34,765 bases of DNA from Desmonostoc geniculatum HA4340-LM1 (lineage in GTDB: Bacteria; Cyanobacteriota; Cyanobacteriia; Cyanobacteriales; Nostocaceae), in the NCBI GenBank assembly GCA_019359545.1, contig JAHHHB010000076.1, forward strand, positions 1 through 34,765, in the 5' to 3' direction. A model generated the notes under the pieces. The model was not told where the DNA came from. It searched no databases and was given only the letters and a program-made list of their open reading frames with translations. Shown one piece after another: positions 8,213-15,886 of the stretch (its first letter is position 1; every line of letters begins with the position of its first letter). The position numbers and the translations under genes were made by a program.

Positions 8213-8701
8213 ATGGGTTTTATCAAAAATTTGATTTCAGGTATTCTGGGTTTGCTAGGCGGTATTTTGGGTTTTGTGACGGGCTTGCTACCAGGGAAAG
8301 GGAAGAAAACAAGCAGCGGTTACTTTTTAGAACTGGAGGAAGCCGCTAGTGGTTCCAAACCAGCGCCTCAAGCACCAGCATCCAACGGTAAAAAGGCTGC
8401 CAAATCAGCACCTACACCAACAGCAGAATCCGAGCCAGCGAAAAGCCCTGAAGCTGGTACTGCAACAACTACCAAAGTTGCCCAAACAACAAAAGTAGAA
8501 GCTTCTCAAAATGGCAAAGCTGCTAAAGCTGAACCCGCTAAGGCACCAGCAGCAGCAACAAAGACACCAACTGAAACTACCTTTGCGCCTAAGTACCTAG
8601 CTCCTTCGGCTGGTGGTTCTAATGGTCGTCGGCGTCCAGGGGCGAACATGAATTCTTACCTAGAACTAGCGCGTCAGGTTAAAACCCCTGCTAATAAGTA
8701 G
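8213..8701 (+). CDS. Unknown protein: membrane-active N-terminal helix plus disordered Ala/Pro/Lys linker
   Basis: A 162-residue protein I do not recognise. Residues 1-29 (MGFIKNLISGILGLLGGILG, then FVTGLLPGK) form a Gly/Leu-rich hydrophobic or amphipathic helix. Residues ~45-130 are low-complexity Ala, Pro, Lys and Thr. Two short related motifs flank the linker: SGYFLELEEA (about 36-45) and NSYLELARQ (about 147-155). The ribosome binding site is good (GGCAGGAG about 9 bases before ATG) and the codon use matches neighbours, so the gene is real. The design suggests a peripheral membrane anchor with a flexible tether and C-terminal YLEL docking motif (inference). Its stop codon lies in a 38-bp palindrome shared with the convergent VWA gene. 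Confidence 0.75.
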   Translation: MGFIKNLISGILGLLGGILGFVTGLLPGKGKKTSSGYFLELEEAASGSKPAPQAPASNGKKAAKSAPTPTAESEPAKSPEAGTATTTKVAQTTKVEASQNGKAAKAEPAKAPAAATKTPTETTFAPKYLAPSAGGSNGRRRPGANMNSYLELARQVKTPANK

Positions 8702-8730
8702 AGACGCCAAATTTGGCGTCTCTACTTATT
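8693..8730. terminator. Perfect 38-bp palindrome, bidirectional terminator between convergent genes
   Basis: The arm AATAAGTAGAGACGCCAAA (8693-8711) is perfectly complementary to 8712-8730 with no spacer. The stop codon of the rightward gene (8699-8701) lies inside it, and the stop of the leftward gene (8729-8731) overlaps its right end. A GAGACGCC/GGCGTCTC core is a common Nostoc hairpin repeat, so it may be a repeat recruited as terminator. Confidence 0.85.
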
Positions 8731-10135
8731 AAACGTGAATACGTAAGGTTAAGATAACTTTAGCAGTTGTAGATTGGGGAACTCTCCAAGTGAGGAGCGA
8801 TCGCTTAATTTTCTCCACTACAGCTGCATCTTTTTCGGTTGATGCTTGTTCATCCAACATTATCCCCGTTACCCGACCTTTTTTGACAGTGAACTCAAAG
8901 ACGATTTCACCACCAAAACCTGGGGGTAAATTTATTTGTTCTAAGTGTTGGGTTAAATCAGCAATTGCCGCTTCATCCAAACCAGTAACGCTGACGACTT
9001 CTAGCTGGTGATTGATGGGTGCATCTGATATTTCACCTTTTTCCATTTCTTGGAAATCAAAGGTGTAGTTCACGGAAATATCCGCTTTTTTGGCTACTGG
9101 AGATTGTGGCGATCGCCTTTGCCGGAGAAAATCTGGTGCTTCTGCTGGCGCTGCTGCCATTGGGAATGTTATTTGACGCGCAAAACCACTACCAGGAGGA
9201 CTGCCAAACACTCCTTCGTAACTCACTGCTTCCGGCATTTCTACGGGGACTTGCATAGACACATATTCGCTTCCTGGTTCAACCCGCACGTCATCGCTGA
9301 CAGCCACAAAAGCGGTGTATTGAGAAAGCAGTTGATAAGTTAAAGCTGTTTCTGTAACTGCTTCCACACCAGCTTTCGTTTCAAAACTCACCATTTGATT
9401 CATCAAGTCTTTAATGCAAGCACGTCCCCATAACTGCGCTACAGCAAGATTTCCTGTTTCTTCAAATATGAGGTGAAACGTTTTTTGATATTGCTTACCG
9501 CCCGCAGCAATGCCGGAGATTTGCAGATTACCGCTGGCTTTATCCTGTTGGCGACCAAACAAAACTAATGGTTGTTCGCAGAATAAATCAGGGGCTATCT
9601 TTGGGTAAATTACAGGTGATTCTGTGTCACCTTGCCAAGAGATTTGAATATTCGTAAGTACAGGATTGTTGATTTGTTTGTAGAACTTTTCAGCAACTTC
9701 TTCTGTGGGTTCATCATGACGAATAATTCTAGATATTCCCCGGCCGATTTCGGCGATGCGATTCAGTAAAAAACGGTTCACTGAACTACCAGCACCGAAA
9801 CTATAAAGGCGATTTCCCACTTGGAGGTGCTGTTGTACCTCTGCTAAAATCTCATTTTCATTGCCGATATAGCCATCGGTGAGAAGTACAACACTGCGTA
9901 ATCTTCCGGTTGGCGTGGGGAAATTGATGGCTGTACGAATGCCACTGAGCATTTCTGTACTGCCAGCAGCTTGTAAATTGTTAATGTAGGCGATCGCCTT
10001 AGTACGATTTTCTGCTGTATTCGGTAGAGGTTTCTTTGATAACTGTCTGACTCTATCGGAAAAATCGAGAATTGTAAAAGTATCATTGGGATTCAACCCA
10101 TTAATAAATCGCCGCATCAATTTCCACTGTGACAT
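8729..10135 (-). pseudogene. VWA-domain part of a split VIT/VWA protein, MIDAS front missing
   Basis: The second half of a VIT-VWA protein (468 codons in this frame). It starts inside the VWA fold with LMRRFINGLNPNDTFTILDF, keeps the downstream VWA element VVLLTDGYIGNE and SFGAGSSVNRFLL, and ends with a TonB-C-like region (GFGGEIVFEFTVKKGRV, VILTLRIHV). The expected DxSxS MIDAS strand that should precede LMRRFING is absent. The preceding VIT segment (10101-10727) is in another frame and overlaps by 35 bases, so an internal deletion has joined the VIT and VWA parts out of frame. Family members are surface or periplasmic proteins of unclear role. Confidence 0.85.
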
Positions 10136-10727
10136 GAATATCGTGACGACTACGCATTCCTTCTGGAACTACAGGCGGTGTAATCCGAGAAGCATCAGGA
10201 ACTCTATCTGTGTCACCGCTATTATCTATGGTTGTTCCGGGAATATATCTTGGCCCCACCACCATCGGGAAAACAAACTCGTAGTTTCCCGCCTCAAATT
10301 TTAAACTTTCAGTGTAACGAATTGTGACATCAATTTGTTCCCGAGGTTTGATGTTAGCCAGAGATTGGGTAAAGATGTTGTCTCGTTCCTGTTCTAGAAG
10401 CCCTGCGGTGCGTCCTTCTTGTTTTGCCTTTTCATAGATTTGTTGCGCTTCTTCACGTTTTTTAATATTACCTTTGATGGTGCGATCGCCTATTTTGATT
10501 TCCATGTCATCCACCGCCGCCTCATCGGGTAACGGAAAGATATACACCGCTTCTAAAGGCTGTGTGAAGGGATTTTCAAAGCTTTGAATCACCTCAACTC
10601 GTGACAAATTACCTGCAATTTTTGCTAGAACTTCCGTATGCTTGAGGGGAAAAACTAGCTGTTCTCCTTCAGGGGATTGGACGTACAAACCCCCTAACTG
10701 TTGGTTTTTAGCACTTACTGTATTCAT
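10101..10727 (-). pseudogene. VIT-domain part of the split VIT/VWA protein
   Basis: A 208-residue N-terminal fragment from the ATG at 10725-10727, chosen because AAGGA stands about 8 bases upstream. A longer frame from 10874 would run into the divergent gene. The VIT domain is clear: VEVIQSFENPFTQPLEAVYI, FPLPDEAAVDDMEIKIGDR, IKKREEAQQIYEKAKQEGRT, LLEQERDNIFTQSLANI. It ends at HVTVEIDAAIY. At the break the same bases read EIDA in this frame and LMRR in the VWA frame, so the junction sits on a short shared sequence around TTGATGCGG. By comparison with the family as I know it, roughly 100 residues are missing between the halves (inference). Confidence 0.85.
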
Positions 10728-10844
10728 CGGTTTGATCCTTTGTGTGGAACATAACCCTAGAGTAGCCAAAGCAACAAGTAACTGTAACCTAACCACTCTT
10801 AGGAGTTTTGTTAGGATATGGAGTAGAAGCTGATACATCCAACA

Positions 10845-11534
10845 ATGACACCAGTTCCCCAACCGTTTACACAAGCTGAAAATGACTGGAATTTAGCAAG
10901 CTTGTACCAAGATCTCGCCTCTGCAAAACAGCAAATTTCTGGTAAATCCAAACAACTTACACCATTGGAAATAACTTGTCTGAAGGGATTGCTTTGTGGT
11001 TATAGTCCTAGTGAAATAGCTGCTGCAATCAATCGGGAAGTTAGAGGCTTAAGAGTTGATTTATCTAGAGGATTGTATCGCTACATCGAAGTACTAACTA
11101 AGCGACCTTCTAATACTTTAAAAGACTGGAGAGAAGTTACTGACTGGCTAGCAAAAGCTAACTATAAAACTAGTTTTTCTCATCTGTCTTTGGCAAACAA
11201 TGATTCGTTAATCAAAATTGTTGATATTTCACTTGAAGGTTCTGTTAATTCTTGTGTGATTGATTTGAAAGTCCGTAATATTGGCAATCAGGTTGCTTTT
11301 TTGAAAAATGCTAAATTTTTATTTCATAATATTTGGGTGCTGAAAAGTTGGGTTTTACCTAGACTTGAAATAAGTGAGCAGCTAGCTTATGCGCCAGCAC
11401 CTGCTATGGAAATGCAGCGGAGTAGAACTGTTCCACCTAGCTGTGATTACCAAGTTTCTTTACCAACAAATCTAAATTTTGACGCTAGCGTCACTATTCT
11501 AGTATTCGTCGTATCTCGCAGCAGTTGCCGATAA
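10845..11534 (+). CDS. HTH-type N-terminal domain protein, 3' end replaced by foreign sequence
   Basis: A 229-codon frame. Residues ~15-85 form a helical domain with an HTH-like core (TPLEITCLKGLLCGYSPSEI, then AAAINREVRGLRVDLSRGLY), of the type found at the N-terminus of modular Nostoc proteins. Residues ~125-210 look like a beta-rich, Ig-like module (SCVIDLKVRNIGNQVAFLKN). The last ~20 residues are encoded by the antisense strand of the convergent TPR gene, and the two frames overlap for 88 bases, so this gene appears to have lost its natural 3' end. It is divergent from the VIT gene with 117 bases between starts. Function unknown. Confidence 0.65.
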   Translation: MTPVPQPFTQAENDWNLASLYQDLASAKQQISGKSKQLTPLEITCLKGLLCGYSPSEIAAAINREVRGLRVDLSRGLYRYIEVLTKRPSNTLKDWREVTDWLAKANYKTSFSHLSLANNDSLIKIVDISLEGSVNSCVIDLKVRNIGNQVAFLKNAKFLFHNIWVLKSWVLPRLEISEQLAYAPAPAMEMQRSRTVPPSCDYQVSLPTNLNFDASVTILVFVVSRSSCR

Positions 11535-11695
11535 ATTTTTTCCCCATCCTGGTAATTTCCAGATACTTCATGCAACCGACCGAGATAAAATTGCACCCAA
11601 GGATGTTCCGGCGATTCTTTTTGCAGCTGTTTGAGTAATTTAGCAGCTGTTTGATAGTCTTTATTGTCAAAGGCGATCGCAACTTGCTCAATCAT
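11447..11695 (-). CDS. Truncated tetratricopeptide-repeat protein
   Basis: An 82-codon frame opening with a good TPR pair: IEQVAIAFDNKDYQTAAKLL, then ESPEHPWVQFYLGRLHEVSG and GEKIYRQLLRDTTNTRIVTL. After TRIVTLAS it turns into KFRFVGKETW, read from the antisense of the convergent gene. Homologues I know of continue for another one to two hundred residues, so this is the 5' remnant of a longer TPR gene (inference). The junction is at about 11478-11492, next to the 12-bp palindrome GACGCTAGCGTC. Confidence 0.65.
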   Translation of the reverse strand: MIEQVAIAFDNKDYQTAAKLLKQLQKESPEHPWVQFYLGRLHEVSGNYQDGEKIYRQLLRDTTNTRIVTLASKFRFVGKETW

Positions 11696-11720
11696 GTTTC
11701 AATACACACTAGAGTAAAGT

Positions 11721-11779
11721 CTCACGCAAAGGCGCAAAGGCGCAAAGCTTTTCTGGGCGCCTCTCGGTCTCTGCGTGAG
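11721..11779. repeat. Hairpin-forming interspersed repeat (CGCAAAGG type)
   Basis: CTCACGCA (11721-11728) pairs with TGCGTGAG (11772-11779). Between them lie GGCGCAAA direct repeats. It is the same class of CGCAGAGG/CGCAAAGG element seen near 1090 and 13265. It lies between the end of rsmE and the truncated TPR gene and may serve as an rsmE terminator. Confidence 0.7.
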
Positions 11780-11790
11780 CTATAACTCAT

Positions 11791-12540
11791 TTATACTTCA
11801 CAAGCTGCGGTAATCAAGGATAATGCTACTACTGGCGCTGTCACTGCTCTGAGAATGCGACGACCAAGGGAAACAGGTTGAAATCCAAGTGCGATCGCAT
11901 TTTTAACTTCTTGCTTTGTCCATCCGCCTTCTGGCCCAGTTGCAATGACAATTGTCTCTTGTCCTTTGTCATTTGTCGTTTGTCCTTTGTGATGTAAGCA
12001 ATCTTTTAAATGGGGAAAGTCACCACGAGCCACACAAATATATTGTTGGCTGTTTACCAATGACAAATGACCAATGACTAATGACAAACCAGTGCTAAAA
12101 GCAACAGGTTCTAATATTGTCGGTACGAACGATCGCTCTGATTGCTCGGCGGCTTCCGCTGCGATGCGCCGCCAGCGTTCGAGTTTTTGGGGACTGGGAT
12201 GAAGCAAAGTGCGATCGCTCAACACTGGTGCAATACAAGTTACTCCTAATTCCGTACAACTCCGCACGACTTCATCGAATCCATTGCCTTTGGGCAACGC
12301 AATCATTAGTGTAATTAATACAGCTAATTCAGTTTCTACTGTCAGTAATTCTAAAACTTGTGCTTGTTCCCCAGCTAGTTGCGCCAACCAGGATTTTCCT
12401 TTCCCATCCATTGCAATAAAGCGATCGCCTTCACGCAAGCGCAACACCCGCCCCAAGTAATGTTGCTGTTCTTTGGTGAGCAAAATTTGCTGTTGTTGGA
12501 GTTGAGAGGGGGCGATCGCAATTCTTTGGAGTTGAGACAT
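11791..12540 (-). CDS. rsmE: 16S rRNA (uracil1498-N3)-methyltransferase
   Basis: A 249-residue SPOUT methyltransferase that methylates U1498 of 16S rRNA using SAM. The start is set at 12540 (MSQLQRIAIAP); a longer frame to 12600 overlaps the upstream gene. Conserved parts: HYLGRVLRLREGDRF, ALPKGNGFDEVVRSCTELGV, the RWRRIAAEAAEQSER helix, the SAM-loop IATGPEGGWT (199-208) and the C-terminal knot LGRRILRAVTAPVVAL. Oddity: residues ~151-164 (GLSLVIGHLSLVN) and ~184-196 (HKGQTTNDKGQE) are encoded by the CAAATGAC/GTCCTTTGT repeat that is otherwise intergenic, both in loops, with the frame kept. It lies 13 bp downstream of a Uma2 gene on the same strand, probably co-transcribed. Confidence 0.92.
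   Translation of the reverse strand: MSQLQRIAIAPSQLQQQQILLTKEQQHYLGRVLRLREGDRFIAMDGKGKSWLAQLAGEQAQVLELLTVETELAVLITLMIALPKGNGFDEVVRSCTELGVTCIAPVLSDRTLLHPSPQKLERWRRIAAEAAEQSERSFVPTILEPVAFSTGLSLVIGHLSLVNSQQYICVARGDFPHLKDCLHHKGQTTNDKGQETIVIATGPEGGWTKQEVKNAIALGFQPVSLGRRILRAVTAPVVALSLITAACEV
11948..11986. repeat. CAAATGAC/GTCCTTTGT repeat copy within rsmE (codons ~184-196)
   Basis: Units TTGTCCTTTGTCATTTGTCG and TTTGTCCTTTGTGATG lie in frame in rsmE and match the intergenic inverted repeat at 6367-6403. They immediately precede the codons for the GPEGG SAM loop. Confidence 0.85.
12054..12089. repeat. CAAATGAC repeat copy within rsmE (codons ~151-164)
   Basis: ACCAATGACAAATGACCAAT followed by GACTAATGACAAAC, nearly the same as the intergenic copy at about 7065-7090, is read in frame as part of rsmE. 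Confidence 0.85.
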
Positions 12541-12553
12541 TTTTCTGAATAAA

Positions 12554-13195
12554 CTACTCTGCTGTAGACATCTGCTGTCTAATCCAGGTACGGAAAGCAC
12601 GATTTGCTGCTATTTGTCCTATTTTCTTGCTTTCTTGGATAAATCGCGGAATTTCTGTCACCAGTACAGAGGCAAAAGTTAAACTGCGATCGCTCTGGGA
12701 ATATTGCCCATTGTTAAGTGTGTAAATTCTCAACGCAGTTCCGTTATACCGCCAGAATTCTGGGACTCCCATTGCAGCATAAAGGATTAACTTGTTTATT
12801 TTGGATCTAGAATATTCTACTTCTAATACCAAGTCTGGTGGTGGATCTATATTCAGGTCAATATTTTCTTTGTTGCGGACTAAGAATTCGTTTTGAATAT
12901 AGTAACTACTGTCAGGCTCGGCTCCTTGCTCCAAATCATCCCGCATCATAGTCAACGAGCCAGCGCTTTTAACTTCTAAACCAAATTCTTCACACAACAC
13001 AAGAACAAAACCCTCAATCAGACGGTTTGAGTTCTCGTGTGGCATCAGGGGGGTCATAATTTCTACTATTCCGTTGTCATAAGCTAGCCTTTTATTCCGC
13101 TCAGATCCCATATCTGCCAGCATAGCTTTGAATGTTTGCCAGCTAATGTTTTGCAGCACATCCCTAGTTTCTGCAAATTTTGCTGTGGTTACCAT
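12554..13195 (-). CDS. Uma2 family (DUF820) putative endonuclease
   Basis: A 213-residue member of the very expanded cyanobacterial Uma2 family, with a PD-(D/E)XK-like fold. Conserved pieces are ERNKRLAYDNGIVEIMTPLM, PHENSNRLI, GAEPDSSYYIQN, the core PDLVLEVEYSRSKINKLILY (Asp, Glu-x-Glu and Lys candidate catalytic residues) and AAMGVPEFWRY. The start is supported by AAGGA about 10 bases upstream. It lies 13 bp ahead of rsmE on the same strand. The biological role of Uma2 proteins is unsettled; many are mobile or neutral. This copy is intact, unlike the two fragments at 23.4 and 25.1 kb. Confidence 0.88.
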   Translation of the reverse strand: MVTTAKFAETRDVLQNISWQTFKAMLADMGSERNKRLAYDNGIVEIMTPLMPHENSNRLIEGFVLVLCEEFGLEVKSAGSLTMMRDDLEQGAEPDSSYYIQNEFLVRNKENIDLNIDPPPDLVLEVEYSRSKINKLILYAAMGVPEFWRYNGTALRIYTLNNGQYSQSDRSLTFASVLVTEIPRFIQESKKIGQIAANRAFRTWIRQQMSTAE

Positions 13196-13434
13196 AGTTC
13201 AGTTTTCCTTTGGATGTCCTTTTTAATCTGACGCAGTAGATGCTTTGCGGCTTCCCGCAGGGTGGCGCAGAGGCACAGAGAAAGAAAACAGAGATAATCA
13301 ATCCTTTGTAGAGACGGCGATTTATCGCGTCTCTTGCCTTAACCGAACCTTATTGGGAGTAGGACTAATGCAAGAGAGACACAGATGGATTTAACTATGC
13401 CTCTCTTTGATTTTATTATCTTCAATTTTTCCAC

Positions 13435-15351
13435 TTAGGAAAGATTCTGAAAATAAGCCTCTAGCGCTTCACTCACCAACTGAGTCATTGGCTTACCTTG
13501 GCTTTCGGATACTTCCTTCAATTTGCCATAAATATCAGCCTTCAGATTTACCCGATGGCGTGACTTATTCGCCCCATTAGCCGTGTCTGGTTCGTAGGTG
13601 GCGCTAAATTCGCGGATGGCATCAAAACCAACGCGATCGCAAAAATCACCAAAGCTTTCTTTCGATTTCCGTGATTTCTTAAAGTAAACAAAAATTGGCT
13701 CTAGGAAGCTTTCCAAGTCATTATGGTGCAGCTTTTCTGTGTAAGGTTGCGCCAATCGTGTCTGATTTGGTGAACCCCCTAACCACAATTGGTAACTTTC
13801 TGGGGCGCTACCCACAAAGGCCAATTCTGCCATGTAGGGACGAGCGCAGCCGTTAGGACAACCGGTCATCCTTACCACAAAATGTTCTTTTTGTAAACCT
13901 AGTTTATTTAATAGAGCGCGAATTCGCTCTAAAATCCCCGGTATTGCCCGTTCTGATTCGGTAATTGCCAAGCCGCAGGTAGGCAAAGCAGGGCAAGCCA
14001 TCGCATAGCGTTCTAAAGGTTCGATTTTACCAGGGTCAGAAACGACACCGTGGCTATCTAGAATCTCTTGAATGGCTTCTTTCTTATCTGGTTCAATATC
14101 GTAAAAAATCAGGTTATGGTTGGGCGTCAGGCGGATGGACAAATTAAATTGCTGGACAATTTGCCGCAAAGCGGTTTTCAATTGAAACGATCCGTCATCC
14201 TTGATTCGACCATTGTCAATTGAAATTCCTAAGAATAGCTTGCCATCGCCTTGTTCGTTCCAGCCGAGGAAGTCGTGATATTTCCACTCTGGTAATGATT
14301 TGAAGGGTGTAAGTGATTTACCAAAGTATTCTTCAACTTGGGCGCGGAATTTATCTACACCCCAATCGTTGATTAAATATTTTAATCTGGCGTGACGGCG
14401 GTCGGTGCGATCGCCATAATCTCTTTGCGTGGCTACAATCGCTTTCACTATATCGTAAACGTCTTCTTTGGCTACATAGCAAATTGGATCTGCTAACCTA
14501 GCAAAAGTTTCTTCTTTATTGTGTGTTCTGCCTAAGCCACCACCAGCAAAGATATTAAATCCTTCTAATTCTCCCTTCTTATTGGTAATTACCACCAACG
14601 TCAGGTCTTGGGAATATAAATCAACCGAATTATCTCCTGGTACCGTCACGCAAGCTTTGAACTTGCGGGGCATATAGTGGGTGCCGTAAATCGGTTCTTC
14701 GTTGTCATGAATAATTGTGCCATTGCCATTGCGCGATCGTGCCGCCGTCACCTCTGGATTTTCTTCCCCGCTAATTACTTTTTCCCCATCTAACCAAATT
14801 TCGTAATAAGCGCCTGTTTGTGGTGACAGCAAATCAGCAATATTTTGGGCATAATCCCAAGCATACTGGTACTCTGGGCGATTTTTAAACGGGGCTGGTG
14901 ATGCCATCACATTGCGGTTGATGTCGCCGCAAGCTCCCAAAGTTGAACCCAGGTTGTTGACAATAGTGGCAATTGCTGTTTTAAGATTCTTCTTTAAAAT
15001 TCCGTGCAGTTGGAAACCTTGACGGGTAGTGGCTCGTAAAGAGTGGTTACCATACTCATCAGCCAGTTTATCTAAAGCCAGATACAGCTGGGGCGGTACT
15101 AAACCACCGGGGTTTTTTGTCCGCAGCATAAACTGGTAATCTTTTTCCTGTCCCTTAGTGCGGTTGTCGCGGTTATCCTGTTGATAAGACCCGTGAAACT
15201 TCAACAGCTGCACTGCATTTTCCGTAAAATGAGTAGTGTCTTCAAGAATCTCAGTTGCTACAGGTTCGCGTAAAAAATTACTATTTTCCTTAATGACTTC
15301 TACTTTAGAAGGCTTACGGCTAGCGACGGGGGAAGGAGCAGATTTAACCAT
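13435..15351 (-). CDS. sir: Ferredoxin-dependent assimilatory sulfite reductase with C-terminal ribbon-helix-helix extension
   Basis: A 638-residue siroheme/[4Fe-4S] enzyme reducing sulfite to sulfide with ferredoxin in cysteine synthesis. Cluster ligands are C453 and C459 (ACPALPTC) and C498 and C502 (TGCPNGC). The tandem ferrite-reductase repeats are clear (LRATTRQGFQLHGILKK near 105; IRLTPNHNLIFYD near 406), and RMTGCPNGCARPYMAEL is the plant/cyanobacterial SiR form. Residues ~598-638 add a module outside the enzyme core: a strand RHRVNLKAD, helix YGKLKEVSESQG, then PMTQLVSEALEAYFQNL, matching a CopG/Arc-like RHH fold. Plant chloroplast SiR binds and compacts nucleoid DNA (known), so this tail could give the cyanobacterial enzyme a DNA contact (inference). 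No strong ribosome binding site is seen before ATG 15351. Confidence 0.95.
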   Translation of the reverse strand: MVKSAPSPVASRKPSKVEVIKENSNFLREPVATEILEDTTHFTENAVQLLKFHGSYQQDNRDNRTKGQEKDYQFMLRTKNPGGLVPPQLYLALDKLADEYGNHSLRATTRQGFQLHGILKKNLKTAIATIVNNLGSTLGACGDINRNVMASPAPFKNRPEYQYAWDYAQNIADLLSPQTGAYYEIWLDGEKVISGEENPEVTAARSRNGNGTIIHDNEEPIYGTHYMPRKFKACVTVPGDNSVDLYSQDLTLVVITNKKGELEGFNIFAGGGLGRTHNKEETFARLADPICYVAKEDVYDIVKAIVATQRDYGDRTDRRHARLKYLINDWGVDKFRAQVEEYFGKSLTPFKSLPEWKYHDFLGWNEQGDGKLFLGISIDNGRIKDDGSFQLKTALRQIVQQFNLSIRLTPNHNLIFYDIEPDKKEAIQEILDSHGVVSDPGKIEPLERYAMACPALPTCGLAITESERAIPGILERIRALLNKLGLQKEHFVVRMTGCPNGCARPYMAELAFVGSAPESYQLWLGGSPNQTRLAQPYTEKLHHNDLESFLEPIFVYFKKSRKSKESFGDFCDRVGFDAIREFSATYEPDTANGANKSRHRVNLKADIYGKLKEVSESQGKPMTQLVSEALEAYFQNLS

Positions 15352-15886
15352 GAGAGTTGTATAGTATTCTCAATAAAGCATTTGTAGATGCCGAAGTAGC
15401 AAGATATACAGCATAATTCAGGAGTCAGAATTCAGAATTCAGAAGTAAAACAGGCTTGACGCCAGGGTTTGAGACTTCGATTGTGTACTTCACTTTCCTT
15501 TAAATCGGCTGTAAGTATCCTTTCGGCTAGTTTATCCCCGGTAATCCGGCCGGAATAATGAGGAATATTCTGATTTTAACACGGCAAAAGTCGGCTTTCT
15601 CAGTGATGTAACACTTAACAAAACCAGTTCTTGAGAGTGCCTAGTGCTGAGTAAAGTATAGAGTGATTAAAGACTCCTGAGTTCGATTTAACGAAAAAAG
15701 AGTTTTTTCTCGATAACTGTAGCGGTTTTCCATTGCCTGAAATACGCACAATAAGTAGGGTAGCACAGCTGTGCTACCCTACTCTCAAAATTTATCTTCA
15801 CTCAGGTGATACTGATGACGTTTTTTTTTCATTCAGCACTCAGCCAGAAATCCTAGCTCAGGCTTGCTGACTGTTTTAGTCATCTT
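15352..15886. other. Intergenic region upstream of sir
   Basis: About 535 bases with no gene. It holds a GTCAGAATTCAGAATTCAGAAG repeat near 15423-15444 of the AATTCAGAATTC type also found near 33720 and 34197, a CCGGTAATCCGGCCGG stretch near 15538, and the 30-bp palindrome at 15754-15783. The sir promoter must lie here. Confidence 0.55.
15754..15783. repeat. Perfect 30-bp palindrome related to the ends of the MITE-like element
   Basis: The left arm AGTAGGGTAGCACAG (15754-15768) is perfectly complementary to 15769-15783. The arm matches the termini of the 31502-31723 element (GGTAGCAC…GTGCTACC). It lies about 100 bases beyond the stop of the outer-membrane protein gene and may also act as its terminator. 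Confidence 0.85.

Noticed and set aside
9019..9343. Plus-strand frames of 79 and 97 codons with hydrophobic residues.
   Set aside because: They are antisense shadows of the VWA gene.
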